DNA of 34,794 nt, taken from the NCBI GenBank assembly GCA_017443985.1, contig JAFSXR010000003.1:1-34794 (forward strand), given 5' to 3'. The DNA is from Synergistaceae bacterium (GTDB lineage: Bacteria > Synergistota > Synergistia > Synergistales > Aminobacteriaceae). Position 1 is the first letter of the stretch. Every line of letters begins with the position of its first letter. Under the pieces are notes generated by a model. That model was not told the DNA's origin. It saw only the letters and a list, made by a program, of their open reading frames with translations, and did no database searches. A program made the position numbers and the translations under genes. Below are positions 1 through 8,120 of the stretch, one piece after another.

Positions 1-1268
1 AGTCGTTCCTGGCCTCCGACGTGTCGGCGATTTTGCAGGACACACGGCAAGTCTACTACCTCGACAACATGGAAATTGTTCAGCTGAAGAAGGGAGTCGT
101 TCGTTTCTTCGACACCGACGGCTACGCCAAGCCCAAAGAACTTTGCGAAGTAACGTGGGACATGAACGCGGCGGAGAAGGGCGGCTTTGAACACTTCATG
201 ATGAAAGAAATTCATGAGCAGGCACGCGCAGTCAAAGATACTTTCGGCTCGGTCTATCATTCAGGGAAAATAAATCTTGAGGAAATGAATTTGAGCGATG
301 AAAAAATTAAAAATATCTCGCAGATTTATATTATTGCCTGCGGTTCAGCTTACCACGCAGGAGCAGTCGCTCAATACGTCATCGAGGACTTAGCAAAAAT
401 TCCCGTCCGCATTGAATTAGCTTCGGAGTTCCGCTATCGAAATATGCCGCTCGATAAAAACGCTCTTGCGATAATTATTTCACAGTCAGGCGAGACCGCC
501 GACACCCTTGCCGCTATGAGACGCGCAAAAGAAAACGGGATTAAAACCCTTGCGATAGTCAACGTTGTGGGAAGCACTATTGCACGCGAAGCCGACAGCG
601 TTTTTTACACGATGACCGGGCCTGAAATCGCAGTCGCTACGACTAAGGCATACAGCGCGCAGTTAATAGCGTGTTACATTCTTGCGGTGCAGTTCGCAAA
701 AGTCAGAGGGGAGCTTGAAGGCTCCGAGTATGAAAGATTAATCGGCGAGATTCAAAAACTGCCCGAAAAAATTGATGAAATTCTCGACGAGAAAGAACGC
801 CTCGAAGAAATTGCTTACAAATTCACGAACGCCCGCAACGCTTTTTATTTAGGCCGCAATATTGATTACGCCGTCGCTATGGAAGGCAGTTTGAAAATGA
901 AGGAGATCAGCTATCTTCATTCGGAAGCTATCGCCGCCGGAGAAATGAAGCACGGACCTATAAGCCTGATTGAAAAAGGAATGTTAGTGGCCGGAATAAT
1001 GACGCAGAAAAATCTTTATCAGAAAATCGCTAGCAACATGCTTGAGGCTCGGAGTCGCGGAGGATTTTTATTTATCGTCGCGACACGGGGCTGTGAAGTT
1101 CTGAAGGAAGAAGCCGATTTTATTTACAACATTCCCGAAACTGACGAGCATTTCGCCGCAAGCCTTGCCGTTATTCCGCTTCAATTAATGGGCTATTACG
1201 TCGCTGTCGCAAGAAAACTTGACGTTGATAAGCCGAGAAATCTCGCCAAGAGCGTTACGGTTGAGTAA
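1..1268 (+). CDS. glmS: Glutamine--fructose-6-phosphate aminotransferase, 5' partial
   Basis: GlmS makes glucosamine-6-phosphate from fructose-6-phosphate and glutamine, the first step towards UDP-GlcNAc for cell-wall synthesis. The reading frame is already open at base 3, so the gene starts upstream. About 421 residues are visible against roughly 600 for the family, so most of the N-terminal glutaminase domain is missing. Both SIS sugar-isomerase domains are present: the first has SGETADTLAAMRRAK and AVATTKAYSAQ, the second EGSLKMKEISYLHSEA and GEMKHGPISLI. The C-terminus DKPRNLAKSVTVE is the typical family ending, so the 3' end is intact. The GTG at base 21 is an internal Val codon and not the start. 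The gene converges on cobT with only 29 bases between them. Confidence 0.97.
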   Translation, partial: SFLASDVSAILQDTRQVYYLDNMEIVQLKKGVVRFFDTDGYAKPKELCEVTWDMNAAEKGGFEHFMMKEIHEQARAVKDTFGSVYHSGKINLEEMNLSDEKIKNISQIYIIACGSAYHAGAVAQYVIEDLAKIPVRIELASEFRYRNMPLDKNALAIIISQSGETADTLAAMRRAKENGIKTLAIVNVVGSTIAREADSVFYTMTGPEIAVATTKAYSAQLIACYILAVQFAKVRGELEGSEYERLIGEIQKLPEKIDEILDEKERLEEIAYKFTNARNAFYLGRNIDYAVAMEGSLKMKEISYLHSEAIAAGEMKHGPISLIEKGMLVAGIMTQKNLYQKIASNMLEARSRGGFLFIVATRGCEVLKEEADFIYNIPETDEHFAASLAVIPLQLMGYYVAVARKLDVDKPRNLAKSVTVE

Positions 1269-1280
1269 AAAAATTTTCAG

Positions 1281-1304
1281 TCCTAACTTCTCACTTCTCA
1301 TTGA
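1281..1304. repeat. Degenerate heptamer repeat between glmS and cobT
   Basis: The units TCCTAAC, TTCTCAC and TTCTCAT follow one another in the short gap between two converging genes. They belong to the same family as the TAGGAGT/ACTCCTA repeats elsewhere in the window. I see no clear GC-rich terminator hairpin here. Confidence 0.45.
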
Positions 1305-2383
1305 ATAATTTTTTTTCTGTATTCCGATTCTAAATTAATTTCATTAAAAGTTTTCATGTCATTCATAACTGCCAGAGCATCGTCAATAATCTGCATGGCA
1401 ATCGGACAGCCCGTGCCCTCGCCGAGCCTCATGTTAAGATTTAGAAAAGGCTTGATGTTTAATTCTTTTGCTGCCTCCGAGTACGCAGGCTCAAGCGACA
1501 TGTGAGACGGTATCATAAACTCACGGCTCAAGGGTTCAATCTTCGACGCAAGCAACGCCGCAGCGATTGAGATAACTCCGTCAACGACAACGGGAACGCG
1601 GTGGACGGCTCCGCCGATAAAAATTCCCGTCATTGCGGCAATATCGAGACCACCCACGCATGAAAGAATTTCAATCGAATTATTTTTATCAGGCTTATGA
1701 CGTTCGAGGGCCGAAATAATCACGCGCTTTTTTTTCTTGAACGCCTCGTCAGTCAGACCGCCGCCGCGCCCGACGAGATTTTCGCTATAATTTTCAAGTG
1801 CTGCCATGATACACGCTGCCGCCGGAGTTGTGTTGCCCATGCCGACCTCTCCTGCGCCTATAATATCAAAATTTTCGTTCTTGGCCTCTTTTACTAAATC
1901 AATTCCAAAATCAATAACTCTTTTTACTGTATCGACGCTCATTGCACGGACGGGATTATTATTTTCGTCAAGGCGTGCAAAGTTATTCGTACCTTCAGGC
2001 ATGAATTTATAGCTTGAATTAACGCCTGAACATGATGAGAGATTTTTTACTCCTAAGTCAAAAATTTTCAGAGCGATATTATTTTTTTTGCATAGAGCAT
2101 TAATCGCGCCTCCGCCTGTGCTTCCGTAAAGCTGCATTAAAACTTTTGTGAAGTATTGCGGAGAAGCTGAAACGCCTTCATCAAAAACTCCGTGATCCGA
2201 GCCGAATAAAAAATGAATTTTCTTGCTCAATGAATTTTTCACGCGCCCTGTTATTCCTGCGACTTGTATGGAAATCTTTTCGAGTTCTCCGAGACTTCCG
2301 GCAGGCTTCAATAAATCGTTCTGACGCTGCCGGGCGGCGGACATTACTTTTTCATCGAGAGGCTTAATAATATTTTTTATCAT
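1298..2383 (-). CDS. cobT: Nicotinate-nucleotide--dimethylbenzimidazole phosphoribosyltransferase
   Basis: CobT transfers phosphoribose from nicotinate mononucleotide to dimethylbenzimidazole, making alpha-ribazole phosphate for the lower ligand of cobalamin. The 361-residue length is normal for the family. Recognisable motifs are GEVGMGNTTPAAA, GRGGGLTDEAF, PVVVDGVISIAAALLA, SHMSLEPAY and LGEGTGCPIAMQIIDD. The Glu of LGEGTG, about residue 322, matches the family's catalytic Glu. No other cobalamin gene is in the window, so this may serve salvage or lower-ligand exchange; that is inference. The ATG at 2383 has only a weak upstream GAAAG. No cobalamin riboswitch is visible upstream. A 44-aa small gene ends 90 bases upstream on the same strand. 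Confidence 0.96.
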   Translation of the reverse strand: MIKNIIKPLDEKVMSAARQRQNDLLKPAGSLGELEKISIQVAGITGRVKNSLSKKIHFLFGSDHGVFDEGVSASPQYFTKVLMQLYGSTGGGAINALCKKNNIALKIFDLGVKNLSSCSGVNSSYKFMPEGTNNFARLDENNNPVRAMSVDTVKRVIDFGIDLVKEAKNENFDIIGAGEVGMGNTTPAAACIMAALENYSENLVGRGGGLTDEAFKKKKRVIISALERHKPDKNNSIEILSCVGGLDIAAMTGIFIGGAVHRVPVVVDGVISIAAALLASKIEPLSREFMIPSHMSLEPAYSEAAKELNIKPFLNLNMRLGEGTGCPIAMQIIDDALAVMNDMKTFNEINLESEYRKKIIQ

Positions 2384-2411
2384 GTTAATTATTTCTTTCG
2401 TAGCTTTGTGA

Positions 2412-2580
2412 TAGAATAAGGGCCAGCAATGAGGGAGCTAGCTAACCCTAAAAAAGAATCGTGATTCCCGTATTTAACGAGTGAACCAGTCTATTAACAT
2501 CAAGACGGTTCTCACGACCCAGAAAATTGCAGCGGCGATTTTGTCGATCCGGTCAAGGAGACTTCGCCGCTGTTTATTTT
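2412..2580 (+). ncRNA. Possible antisense RNA facing the 44-aa gene
   Basis: On the plus strand there is an extended -10 box (TG-A-TAGAAT, hexamer at 2412-2417) with a weak -35 TTATTT at 2389-2394, 17 bases upstream. Downstream, AGCGGCGA (2531-2538) and TCGCCGCT (2564-2571) form an 8-bp stem with a 25-base loop, followed by GTTTATTTTT. That outlines a transcript of about 155 nt that would be complementary to most of the small minus-strand gene at 2474-2608. No convincing ORF lies in this direction. Promoter and terminator are both inferred. The stem may instead simply reflect codons of the small gene. Confidence 0.3.
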
Positions 2581-2608
2581 TGGCTTTTCGTTTGGCCTTA
2601 GCAGCCAT
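2474..2608 (-). CDS. Small basic/hydrophobic protein, 44 aa, unknown
   Basis: An ATG at 2608 has a good Shine-Dalgarno GAGGTG 8 bases upstream and opens a 44-codon ORF ending in TAA at 2474. The first 15 residues are strongly basic (MAAKAKRKAKNKQRR). The rest is hydrophobic with few charges (IAAAIFWVVRTVLMLIDWF) and could be one membrane segment or an amphipathic helix. The 5' leader, transcribed from about 2686, can fold through CAGGG/CCCTG (2630-2634 with 2658-2662) and CTCC/GGAG. A GAATC/GATTC hairpin followed by six T residues lies just after the stop. I do not recognise the family. Size, composition and the facing transcript recall type I toxin genes, but that is only an analogy. Confidence 0.5.
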   Translation of the reverse strand: MAAKAKRKAKNKQRRSLLDRIDKIAAAIFWVVRTVLMLIDWFTR

Positions 2609-2748
2609 GACGCTTTCACCTCAATTCTACAGGGCGGCTCCCCGTTGAATGAGGAGTCCCTGCTGTTCGTCTGGGGCTCCCTCGTGAAGGTTATTATATA
2701 ATAATTCTTCAGTCCTTTATAAAAATATCAGACAGGAGAAAAAATTTT

Positions 2749-3525
2749 ATGCTCATTGCAACTTTCAACGTAAATTCCGTGCGTACGCGCCTGCCGATTT
2801 TAGAACGCTGGCTGAACGAAATAAAACCTGATTTTCTTTTCATGCAGGAAACAAAAACTCAAGACGAATTTTTCCCGAAAGAATTTTTTGATTTACTCGG
2901 CTATCAAAGTTTTTTTCACGGCGAAAAAAGTTATAACGGCGTTGCGGCCATTGCTAAAAAGAAATTTAACGGCATAAAAATTAATTTCGGCTTCAATGAC
3001 GGCGGCGAAAATAATTTTGACACAAGAGTTTTAACGCTTGAGTATAACGGCATTACCATTCTTAATACTTATGTTCCGCAGGGGAAATCAATCGAACACG
3101 CAGACTTTGAAGTCAAGAAAAAATTTTTCGGGCGCGTGAAAAAAATTATAGAAGTAAATCAAGAAAAAAATTTTTTATGGCTCGGAGACCTCAACGTCGC
3201 GCCTGAAGATATTGACGTTACCAACCCTAAGAGCAAAAAAAATCATGTCTGCTTCTGCGACGAAATTCGGGAAGTTTTTAATGACACGAAAAAAAATCTT
3301 GTTGACGTTTTGAGGCTCTTAAATAAAAATCCCGGAGTGTTTACTTTTTTCGATTACCGCGTCAAAGATGCTCTTGAAAGGAATATCGGCTGGCGCATTG
3401 ACCACATGCTTGCTTCGGAAAAACTTGCCGGGCTTGTAAAAAATTGTTATCCTGACATAAGGCCGCGCCAATGGGACAGACCGTCGGATCATGTGCCGCT
3501 GATTCTTGAATTTGAAGAAGTTTAG
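2749..3525 (+). CDS. xth: Exodeoxyribonuclease III (AP endonuclease family)
   Basis: This enzyme cuts DNA at abasic sites and degrades one strand of duplex DNA from the 3' end in base-excision repair. The 258-residue length is normal. Catalytic residues of the exonuclease III/APE1 fold are all visible: Asn7 (TFNVNS), Glu34 (MQETK), Asp147 and Asn149 (LGDLNV), Asp218 (WRIDHM) and the final Asp247-His248 pair (RPSDHVP). The ATG at 2749 is preceded by CAGGAG at 12 bases. A TATAAT at 2697-2702 may be its -10 box; it lies in the palindrome ATTATATAAT and could serve the opposite strand too. The gene stands alone, facing the chromate-transporter genes. Confidence 0.96.
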   Translation: MLIATFNVNSVRTRLPILERWLNEIKPDFLFMQETKTQDEFFPKEFFDLLGYQSFFHGEKSYNGVAAIAKKKFNGIKINFGFNDGGENNFDTRVLTLEYNGITILNTYVPQGKSIEHADFEVKKKFFGRVKKIIEVNQEKNFLWLGDLNVAPEDIDVTNPKSKKNHVCFCDEIREVFNDTKKNLVDVLRLLNKNPGVFTFFDYRVKDALERNIGWRIDHMLASEKLAGLVKNCYPDIRPRQWDRPSDHVPLILEFEEV

Positions 3526-3541
3526 GAAAGGGATAACTTTT

Positions 3542-4087
3542 TTAGAACTTGAAAATTATCCCAACGGCTGCCGCGAAGATTATCCAAACGACAGGGTGTA
3601 ATTTTTTTGTGAATTTAACCGCGTGAGTAAAAATCAATAACACTGCCGCCAAGATTACCGGCTTAAAATCGAGCGAATTATTATTTACGAACGTTACGCC
3701 GGCGACAACGAGGCCTGCCGCCGTTATCATCGCACAGCTTGCAGGTCTGAGCCCGTAAAAAGCTCCGTTGACGTATTTATTATCGTGAAAGGCATTGAGA
3801 AAAGCCGCGACTAATAAAATTACAATGATGCTCGGAGTTATAAGGCCAAGCGTCGCGATCACCGCGCCGGGTATCCCTGTTGTCAAATAGCCTGAATACG
3901 TCGCCATGTTCACGCCTATAGGGCCGGGCGTTGATTCAGATACTGCTATCATGTCGGCGAGCTGATGACGCGAGAACCAGCCCGTTCTGTCGGCAATGTC
4001 ATATAAAAACGGAAGCGTTGCCATTCCTCCTCCGACCGCAAACAGGCCCGTATTAAAAAATTCCCAGAATAATTTTAGATAAATCAT
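3542..4087 (-). CDS. Chromate transporter-type protein, second half of a split pair
   Basis: This is a membrane protein of the chromate ion transporter (CHR) family in its short, one-domain form, about 181 residues. The family motif FAVGGGMATLPFLYD is near the N-terminus, followed by SESTPGPIGVNMATYSGY and several hydrophobic segments. The start at 4087 is chosen because ATGA overlaps the stop of the upstream half, a usual coupled arrangement; an open frame continues upstream to 4171 but lies inside the neighbour. Short CHR proteins commonly work as pairs inserted in opposite orientation. The true substrate is uncertain, since many CHR proteins have never been tested with chromate. Confidence 0.9.
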   Translation of the reverse strand: MIYLKLFWEFFNTGLFAVGGGMATLPFLYDIADRTGWFSRHQLADMIAVSESTPGPIGVNMATYSGYLTTGIPGAVIATLGLITPSIIVILLVAAFLNAFHDNKYVNGAFYGLRPASCAMITAAGLVVAGVTFVNNNSLDFKPVILAAVLLIFTHAVKFTKKLHPVVWIIFAAAVGIIFKF

Positions 4088-4617
4088 TTTATCTTCACCT
4101 TCAGAATTATTCCTGCAATGCCGGCAAAAATAACGAACACGACCGGCGAAATTTTCAGCACGAGCGAACACCCTAGAATGATTAAATAAACCGCTAAAGT
4201 TTTTTTGTCGACTATAGCTTTTTTGAAAAGTTTTATGACGGCGTTGAAAATTAAAACGCAGACACAGACTCTAATCCCTGCGAAAGCATGGCCGACCCAT
4301 TCAAGCGAAGAATAATAATCAATCACGCCGGCCAAGAGCGTTATTATCACGACCGACGGAAAAACTACGCCCAGAGTCGCGGCAACACCGCCGATATTCC
4401 CGGCGGTTTTACGGCCTATAAAAGTTCCGACATTGACGGCTATAACACCGGGCGTGCATTGGCCTATCGCGTAATAGTCTGCGAGTTCTTCTTCAGTGCC
4501 CCATTTTTTATTTTCAACAATTTCACGCTGTAAAATCGGGAGCATTGCATAACCTCCGCCGAAGGTTATCGCTCCGATTTTTGCAAAAGTTATGAACAGC
4601 TCCGCTAATTTTTTCAT
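4084..4617 (-). CDS. Chromate transporter-type protein, first half of a split pair
   Basis: A 177-residue one-domain CHR family membrane protein. The motif TFGGGYAMLPILQREIV lies at about residues 18-34, with GQCTPGVIAVNVGTFIGRK after it and four to six hydrophobic stretches in all. It starts three bases after the stop of the L,D-transpeptidase gene and overlaps its partner by four bases, so translation of the two halves is probably coupled and the two are likely to form a heterodimer. The substrate is not determined by sequence: chromate, sulfate or another oxyanion are possible. Confidence 0.9.
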   Translation of the reverse strand: MKKLAELFITFAKIGAITFGGGYAMLPILQREIVENKKWGTEEELADYYAIGQCTPGVIAVNVGTFIGRKTAGNIGGVAATLGVVFPSVVIITLLAGVIDYYSSLEWVGHAFAGIRVCVCVLIFNAVIKLFKKAIVDKKTLAVYLIILGCSLVLKISPVVFVIFAGIAGIILKVKIK

Positions 4618-4620
4618 GTT

Positions 4621-5301
4621 TTAATATTTTTTTATGTTCTTGCTCTCGTCCATTATTACTACGCAGTTACTCATGACGGCCCGCAGAACTTCGACCATTT
4701 TTGATTCAGGAATGGCAACACAGCCGCCGGTAAATTTATTTTTAGTGTAGCAGTGTAAAAAAATCGCGCTTCCCTTTTTCGGCGTGCCTTCTTCGTTGTA
4801 GCTAATGTTCAGGCAGTATTTATAAGCTAAATCGTAGTCGATGATGTGCTCGCTGTCTTTTTTGCTGAAGTCGTCATATTCATTCGTCGAGACGAATTGA
4901 TTATAGCGGTCTGAGTTTGAATCGCCGACCCAGTAATGACTGTCATCAACTTTTGTATAACCCATAGGGCAGCCGGGATTGTCATTAATTCCGAAAGCCT
5001 TAGTAAAAGTAAAAACGCCTCTCGGAGTTTTCAAATCGCCCTCGCGGGTTTTCCCCCAGCCCTTTTTGCCGATGTAAGCACGGCACGAAATTATTTCGTT
5101 CCATTCGCCGTCAGAATTTTTTTCGTAAAAAGAAAAATCTGCGTTTGAGCCTTTAGTACCCGACACGATGACTAACTGCCTGGCATCTTGAGCGGCCTTG
5201 AGACCGCCCACCCATTTTGGAGCAGGCATTTTTTCTGCCGCGAATGTTGACGAGACGAAAACAAAAATAAAAGTACATAACAAAAAAATTTTATTTCTCA
5301 T
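4621..5301 (-). CDS. Secreted L,D-transpeptidase (YkuD domain) family protein
   Basis: YkuD-type enzymes form 3-3 cross-links in peptidoglycan or attach proteins to it through a catalytic cysteine. The 226-residue protein begins with a signal peptide (MRNKIFLLCTFIFVFVSSTFA). The domain starts at about residue 37 and carries KTREGDLKTPRGVF, a usual YkuD feature. The active-site region reads LHCYTKNKFTGGCVAIPE, with His183 and Cys194 matching the H...GC signature in a variant form. A good GAAGGAG ribosome site precedes the ATG. It lies 26 bases after livF with no visible terminator between, so it may be read from the liv transcript. Its exact cell-wall role is unknown. Confidence 0.87.
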   Translation of the reverse strand: MRNKIFLLCTFIFVFVSSTFAAEKMPAPKWVGGLKAAQDARQLVIVSGTKGSNADFSFYEKNSDGEWNEIISCRAYIGKKGWGKTREGDLKTPRGVFTFTKAFGINDNPGCPMGYTKVDDSHYWVGDSNSDRYNQFVSTNEYDDFSKKDSEHIIDYDLAYKYCLNISYNEEGTPKKGSAIFLHCYTKNKFTGGCVAIPESKMVEVLRAVMSNCVVIMDESKNIKKY

Positions 5302-5327
5302 AAAAATTTCTCCTTCATCGAAAAAAA

Positions 5328-6056
5328 TTAGCCGCCTAAATATGCTTTTCTCACTGCCTCAGAAGCTAAAAGCTCTTGGCCTGTTCCTGTCGTTACGATT
5401 TTGCCCGTCTCCATTACGTAGCCCCTGTTGGCAATGCTCAAAGCCATTTGAGCGTTCTGTTCAACTAATAAAATCGTTGCGCCCGTTTTGTGCAAATCGG
5501 CGATTATGTCAAAAATCTGCTCGACTAAAATCGGCGCAAGTCCCATTGACGGCTCATCAAGCATTAATAATTTCGGCCTGCTCATCAAAGCGCGTCCCAT
5601 TGCAAGCATCTGCTGTTCGCCGCCCGATAAAGTTCCTGCGGTCTGTTTCATTCGTTCTTTTAATCTTGGGAAGAGGGCATAAACTTTTTCTAACTCGTCA
5701 TTAATTTCTTTTTGATTATTCTGCGTGTATGCTCCCATCTCTAAATTTTCCTGAACGGTCATTTGAGCAAAAACTCTTCGGCCTTCGGGAACTTGAGCGA
5801 GACCCTTCTCGACAATTTTATGAGGCGCAACTTTTGCGAGCGTCTCTCCTAAAAATGCTATGCTTCCCGTTGACGGGTGCAGCAGCCCGGAAATCGTGTT
5901 AAGCGTTGTAGATTTTCCTGCGCCGTTCGCGCCGATTAACGTAACTATTTCGCCCTCATAAACTTCAAAGGAAATGCCTTTAATCGCGTGAATGCTTCCG
6001 TAAAAAACATTAATGTTTTCAACGTTTAATACGGGAGATAATTTTTCATTCATCAT
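5328..6056 (-). CDS. livF: Branched-chain amino acid ABC transporter ATP-binding protein LivF
   Basis: LivF is one of two ATPases that drive high-affinity leucine/isoleucine/valine import. It has Walker A GANGAGKST, the ABC signature LSGGEQQMLAMGRAL, Walker B LLMLDEPSMGL and switch His/Gln regions typical of LivF (LLVEQNAQMAL). The start is placed at 6056 because GGGAGG lies about 10 bases upstream and the ATG overlaps the end of livG; ATG 6053 is the next codon and equally possible. The open frame extends to 6149 inside livG and is ignored. The product is 242 residues, normal for LivF. Confidence 0.95.
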   Translation of the reverse strand: MMNEKLSPVLNVENINVFYGSIHAIKGISFEVYEGEIVTLIGANGAGKSTTLNTISGLLHPSTGSIAFLGETLAKVAPHKIVEKGLAQVPEGRRVFAQMTVQENLEMGAYTQNNQKEINDELEKVYALFPRLKERMKQTAGTLSGGEQQMLAMGRALMSRPKLLMLDEPSMGLAPILVEQIFDIIADLHKTGATILLVEQNAQMALSIANRGYVMETGKIVTTGTGQELLASEAVRKAYLGG

Positions 6057-6957
6057 TGCTTTTCCGCCTCCCCTCTTGTTTGCTTTCAATAAGTTTATCC
6101 TCGATGTGAGAATTTCTATTTTCTTTACTTCTTCCGAGATACGCTTCAATAACGGCAGGATTGTTTTGAATTTCGTCAGGCGTGCCCTTCGCGATAATAT
6201 GGCCGAAATTTAACACGCAAATTCCCTCGCAGATATTCATTACTAGGCTCATATCATGCTCGATTAAAACTATAGCAATCTGGAACATCTCGTGAACTTT
6301 GCGGATATTGTCCATGAGGTCGGCAGTCTCTGAAGGGTTCATTCCGGCGGCAGGCTCGTCAAGCAATAATAACGACGGATTAGTAGCCAATGCCCGGACA
6401 ATTTCAAGCCTTCTCTGCGCTCCGTAAGGCAGTGAACCTGCTCTCACGTCGGCCATGTCCTGCATATCGAAAATTGATAATAATTTCAAGGCTCTGCGGT
6501 GAGCGGCTACTTCTTCTCGGCGGTAATTAGGAAGTCTTAAAATCGCGCTGAACATGTTATAGTGCATGTCGTTATTCATTGCGGCCTTGACGTTATCAAC
6601 GACGCTTAAATTTTTGAATAATCTTATGTTCTGAAACGTTCTCGCAATTCCGGCCCTGTTCACCTGCATTGTGTTCATGCCGTGAGTGTCCTTGCCGTTT
6701 AATAAAATTGTCCCCGTCGTCGGCTGATAAACTTTCGTCAATAAATTAAAGACCGTAGTTTTTCCTGCGCCGTTCGGGCCGATTAAGCCGGCTATTTCCG
6801 TGCGTCCTATCGTCAAATTAAAATCCTCGACGGCTTTAATGCCTCCGAGCGTTATTCCCACGTTCACGCACTCAAGAACAGGCTCACGCGAAATATCACG
6901 CTCCGGCAAAATTGATCTTGACGGCATCGTTACATATTTTGTTTTAGCTTTTGACAT
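6046..6957 (-). CDS. livG: Branched-chain amino acid ABC transporter ATP-binding protein LivG
   Basis: The second ATPase of the Liv importer, 303 residues. It has Walker A GPNGAGKTT, signature LPYGAQRRLEIVRAL, Walker B LLLLDEPAAGM, and the LivG-typical ending of the domain, EGICVLNFGHIIAKGTPDEIQNNPAVIEAYLG. The N-terminus has an extra 25 or so residues before the ABC domain, and the C-terminus has a charged tail of about 30 residues beyond the usual end; both are within family variation. It starts three bases after the livM stop and overlaps livF, so the three genes are tightly coupled. Confidence 0.95.
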   Translation of the reverse strand: MSKAKTKYVTMPSRSILPERDISREPVLECVNVGITLGGIKAVEDFNLTIGRTEIAGLIGPNGAGKTTVFNLLTKVYQPTTGTILLNGKDTHGMNTMQVNRAGIARTFQNIRLFKNLSVVDNVKAAMNNDMHYNMFSAILRLPNYRREEVAAHRRALKLLSIFDMQDMADVRAGSLPYGAQRRLEIVRALATNPSLLLLDEPAAGMNPSETADLMDNIRKVHEMFQIAIVLIEHDMSLVMNICEGICVLNFGHIIAKGTPDEIQNNPAVIEAYLGRSKENRNSHIEDKLIESKQEGRRKSNDE

Positions 6958-6960
6958 GAT

Positions 6961-8025
6961 TTATTTGGCCTCCTCTTCTGCACGCTTGAACGGATTTAGA
7001 CGCGAAAGAAAATATTTAATCTCGGCGTTATTTGTCGCTAACATCATGACGATTAAAATAACAGCGTAGAGCAGCATTCTGTAATCAGAGAACTGCCGCA
7101 GTTTTTCCGGCAGAATCGTCAAGACTGCCGCCGCTATTATGCCTCCGAGCATGTTGCCCTGACCGCCCAAGACTACGAAAACTAAAATTAAAATCGAAGT
7201 GTTAAAGTCAAATTTATTTGCAACGATTGTCGAGTAATTCATCGCGAACAAAGCCCCCGCCGCTCCTGCTAATGCCGCCGAAGTTACAAAGGCCATCATT
7301 TTATATTTAGTGATGTCGAGGCCGATACTCTCTGCCGCTATTCTGTCGTCGCGTATCGCCATAAATGCGCGCCCCGAACGTGAATTGACGAGATTAAACA
7401 CGATCATTAACGAAATCATTAAGAGAATAAATCCGGCCGGGAAGGTCGCGATTTTTTGTATTCCGCTTATCCCCATAGGGCCGCGAATAATTAATTTACC
7501 GCCGGGCAGTAATCTTGTAGTGTCGCTAAGCATACTAAGCTGAATGCCGCCGCTGTCAACGCCCATATAAAAATTATTAAGAATGCTTTTTATAATTTCG
7601 CCGAACGCCAGCGTAACAATAGCAAGATAATCGCCCTTTAATCTTAAAACGGGAATGCCGATTAAAAATCCTGCAACCGCCGCGAAAATTGCCGCGACTA
7701 TCATAGCTATAGCGAGCCTCACGGGTGCGAACGGTATAATGCCCTGCAATAAAATTGCTGTAGCGACTCCTGAAAAAGCTCCGACCGACATAAAACCGGC
7801 GTGGCCTAATGATAATTCGCCTGAAATTCCTACAACTAAATTTAATGAAACTGCCATGACCATATAAGCGCAAATAGGAACTAACATTCCGCGCATTGAT
7901 GAGCTTAAAAATTTTGTGCTGCTCATGGTCTGGCAGATTATATAAGCTAAGATTACTATGCCGTAAGTTAAATATATTCTGCGTGCCTCTACGCGCTTTA
8001 AGTTTATTAATCTTCGCATTGTCAT
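6961..8025 (-). CDS. livM: Branched-chain amino acid ABC transporter permease LivM
   Basis: One of the two permease subunits of the Liv importer, 354 residues with eight or more hydrophobic segments. The diagnostic stretch SLNLVVGISGELSLGHAGFMSVGAF (given here only as the family landmark, residues about 60-85) is present, as is the coupling-loop region RDDRIAAESIGLDITKYK. The start is ATG 8025 or ATG 8019. The upstream AGGAG belongs to a TAGGAGT-type heptamer repeat, so the dispersed repeat may double as this gene's ribosome site. It is followed closely by livG. Confidence 0.94.
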   Translation of the reverse strand: MTMRRLINLKRVEARRIYLTYGIVILAYIICQTMSSTKFLSSSMRGMLVPICAYMVMAVSLNLVVGISGELSLGHAGFMSVGAFSGVATAILLQGIIPFAPVRLAIAMIVAAIFAAVAGFLIGIPVLRLKGDYLAIVTLAFGEIIKSILNNFYMGVDSGGIQLSMLSDTTRLLPGGKLIIRGPMGISGIQKIATFPAGFILLMISLMIVFNLVNSRSGRAFMAIRDDRIAAESIGLDITKYKMMAFVTSAALAGAAGALFAMNYSTIVANKFDFNTSILILVFVVLGGQGNMLGGIIAAAVLTILPEKLRQFSDYRMLLYAVILIVMMLATNNAEIKYFLSRLNPFKRAEEEAK

Positions 8026-8087
8026 TTTATGTATTTTTCACTCCTAATTTGTAATTCAGATAGAACGCAGAAAGTAAAAAATAAAAA

Positions 8088-8118
8088 CCTCCTGCCTCCT
8101 AATTCCTAACTCCTACCT
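8088..8118. repeat. Heptamer-type repeat between livH and livM
   Basis: The segment contains CCTGCCTCCTAATTCCTA at 8091-8108, followed by ACTCCTACCTG. The same 18-mer occurs at 10385-10402 between livK and the inserted genes. It belongs to the AT-rich TCCTAAC-type repeat family seen at many gene ends in the window. Confidence 0.6.
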
Positions 8119-8120
8119 GA

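Noticed and set aside
21..23. GTG at base 21 as the glmS start
   Set aside because: The frame is open to the window edge and the upstream residues (SFLASD) match the end of the glutaminase domain.
2384..2473. Cobalamin riboswitch upstream of cobT
   Set aside because: No B12-box-like sequence or long conserved leader is seen; only 90 bases separate cobT from the small gene.
4088..4171. Longer start for the second chromate-transporter half
   Set aside because: The extra 28 residues are out-of-frame sequence of the upstream half; the ATGA overlap gives a better start.
5198..5704. A 168-codon plus-strand ORF across livF and the L,D-transpeptidase gene
   Set aside because: Both genes underneath have strong family motifs; the ORF has no ribosome site and no recognisable domain.
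7577..7873. A 98-codon ORF in another frame of livM
   Set aside because: Arg/His-rich composition typical of an out-of-frame membrane-protein gene; livM is unambiguous.
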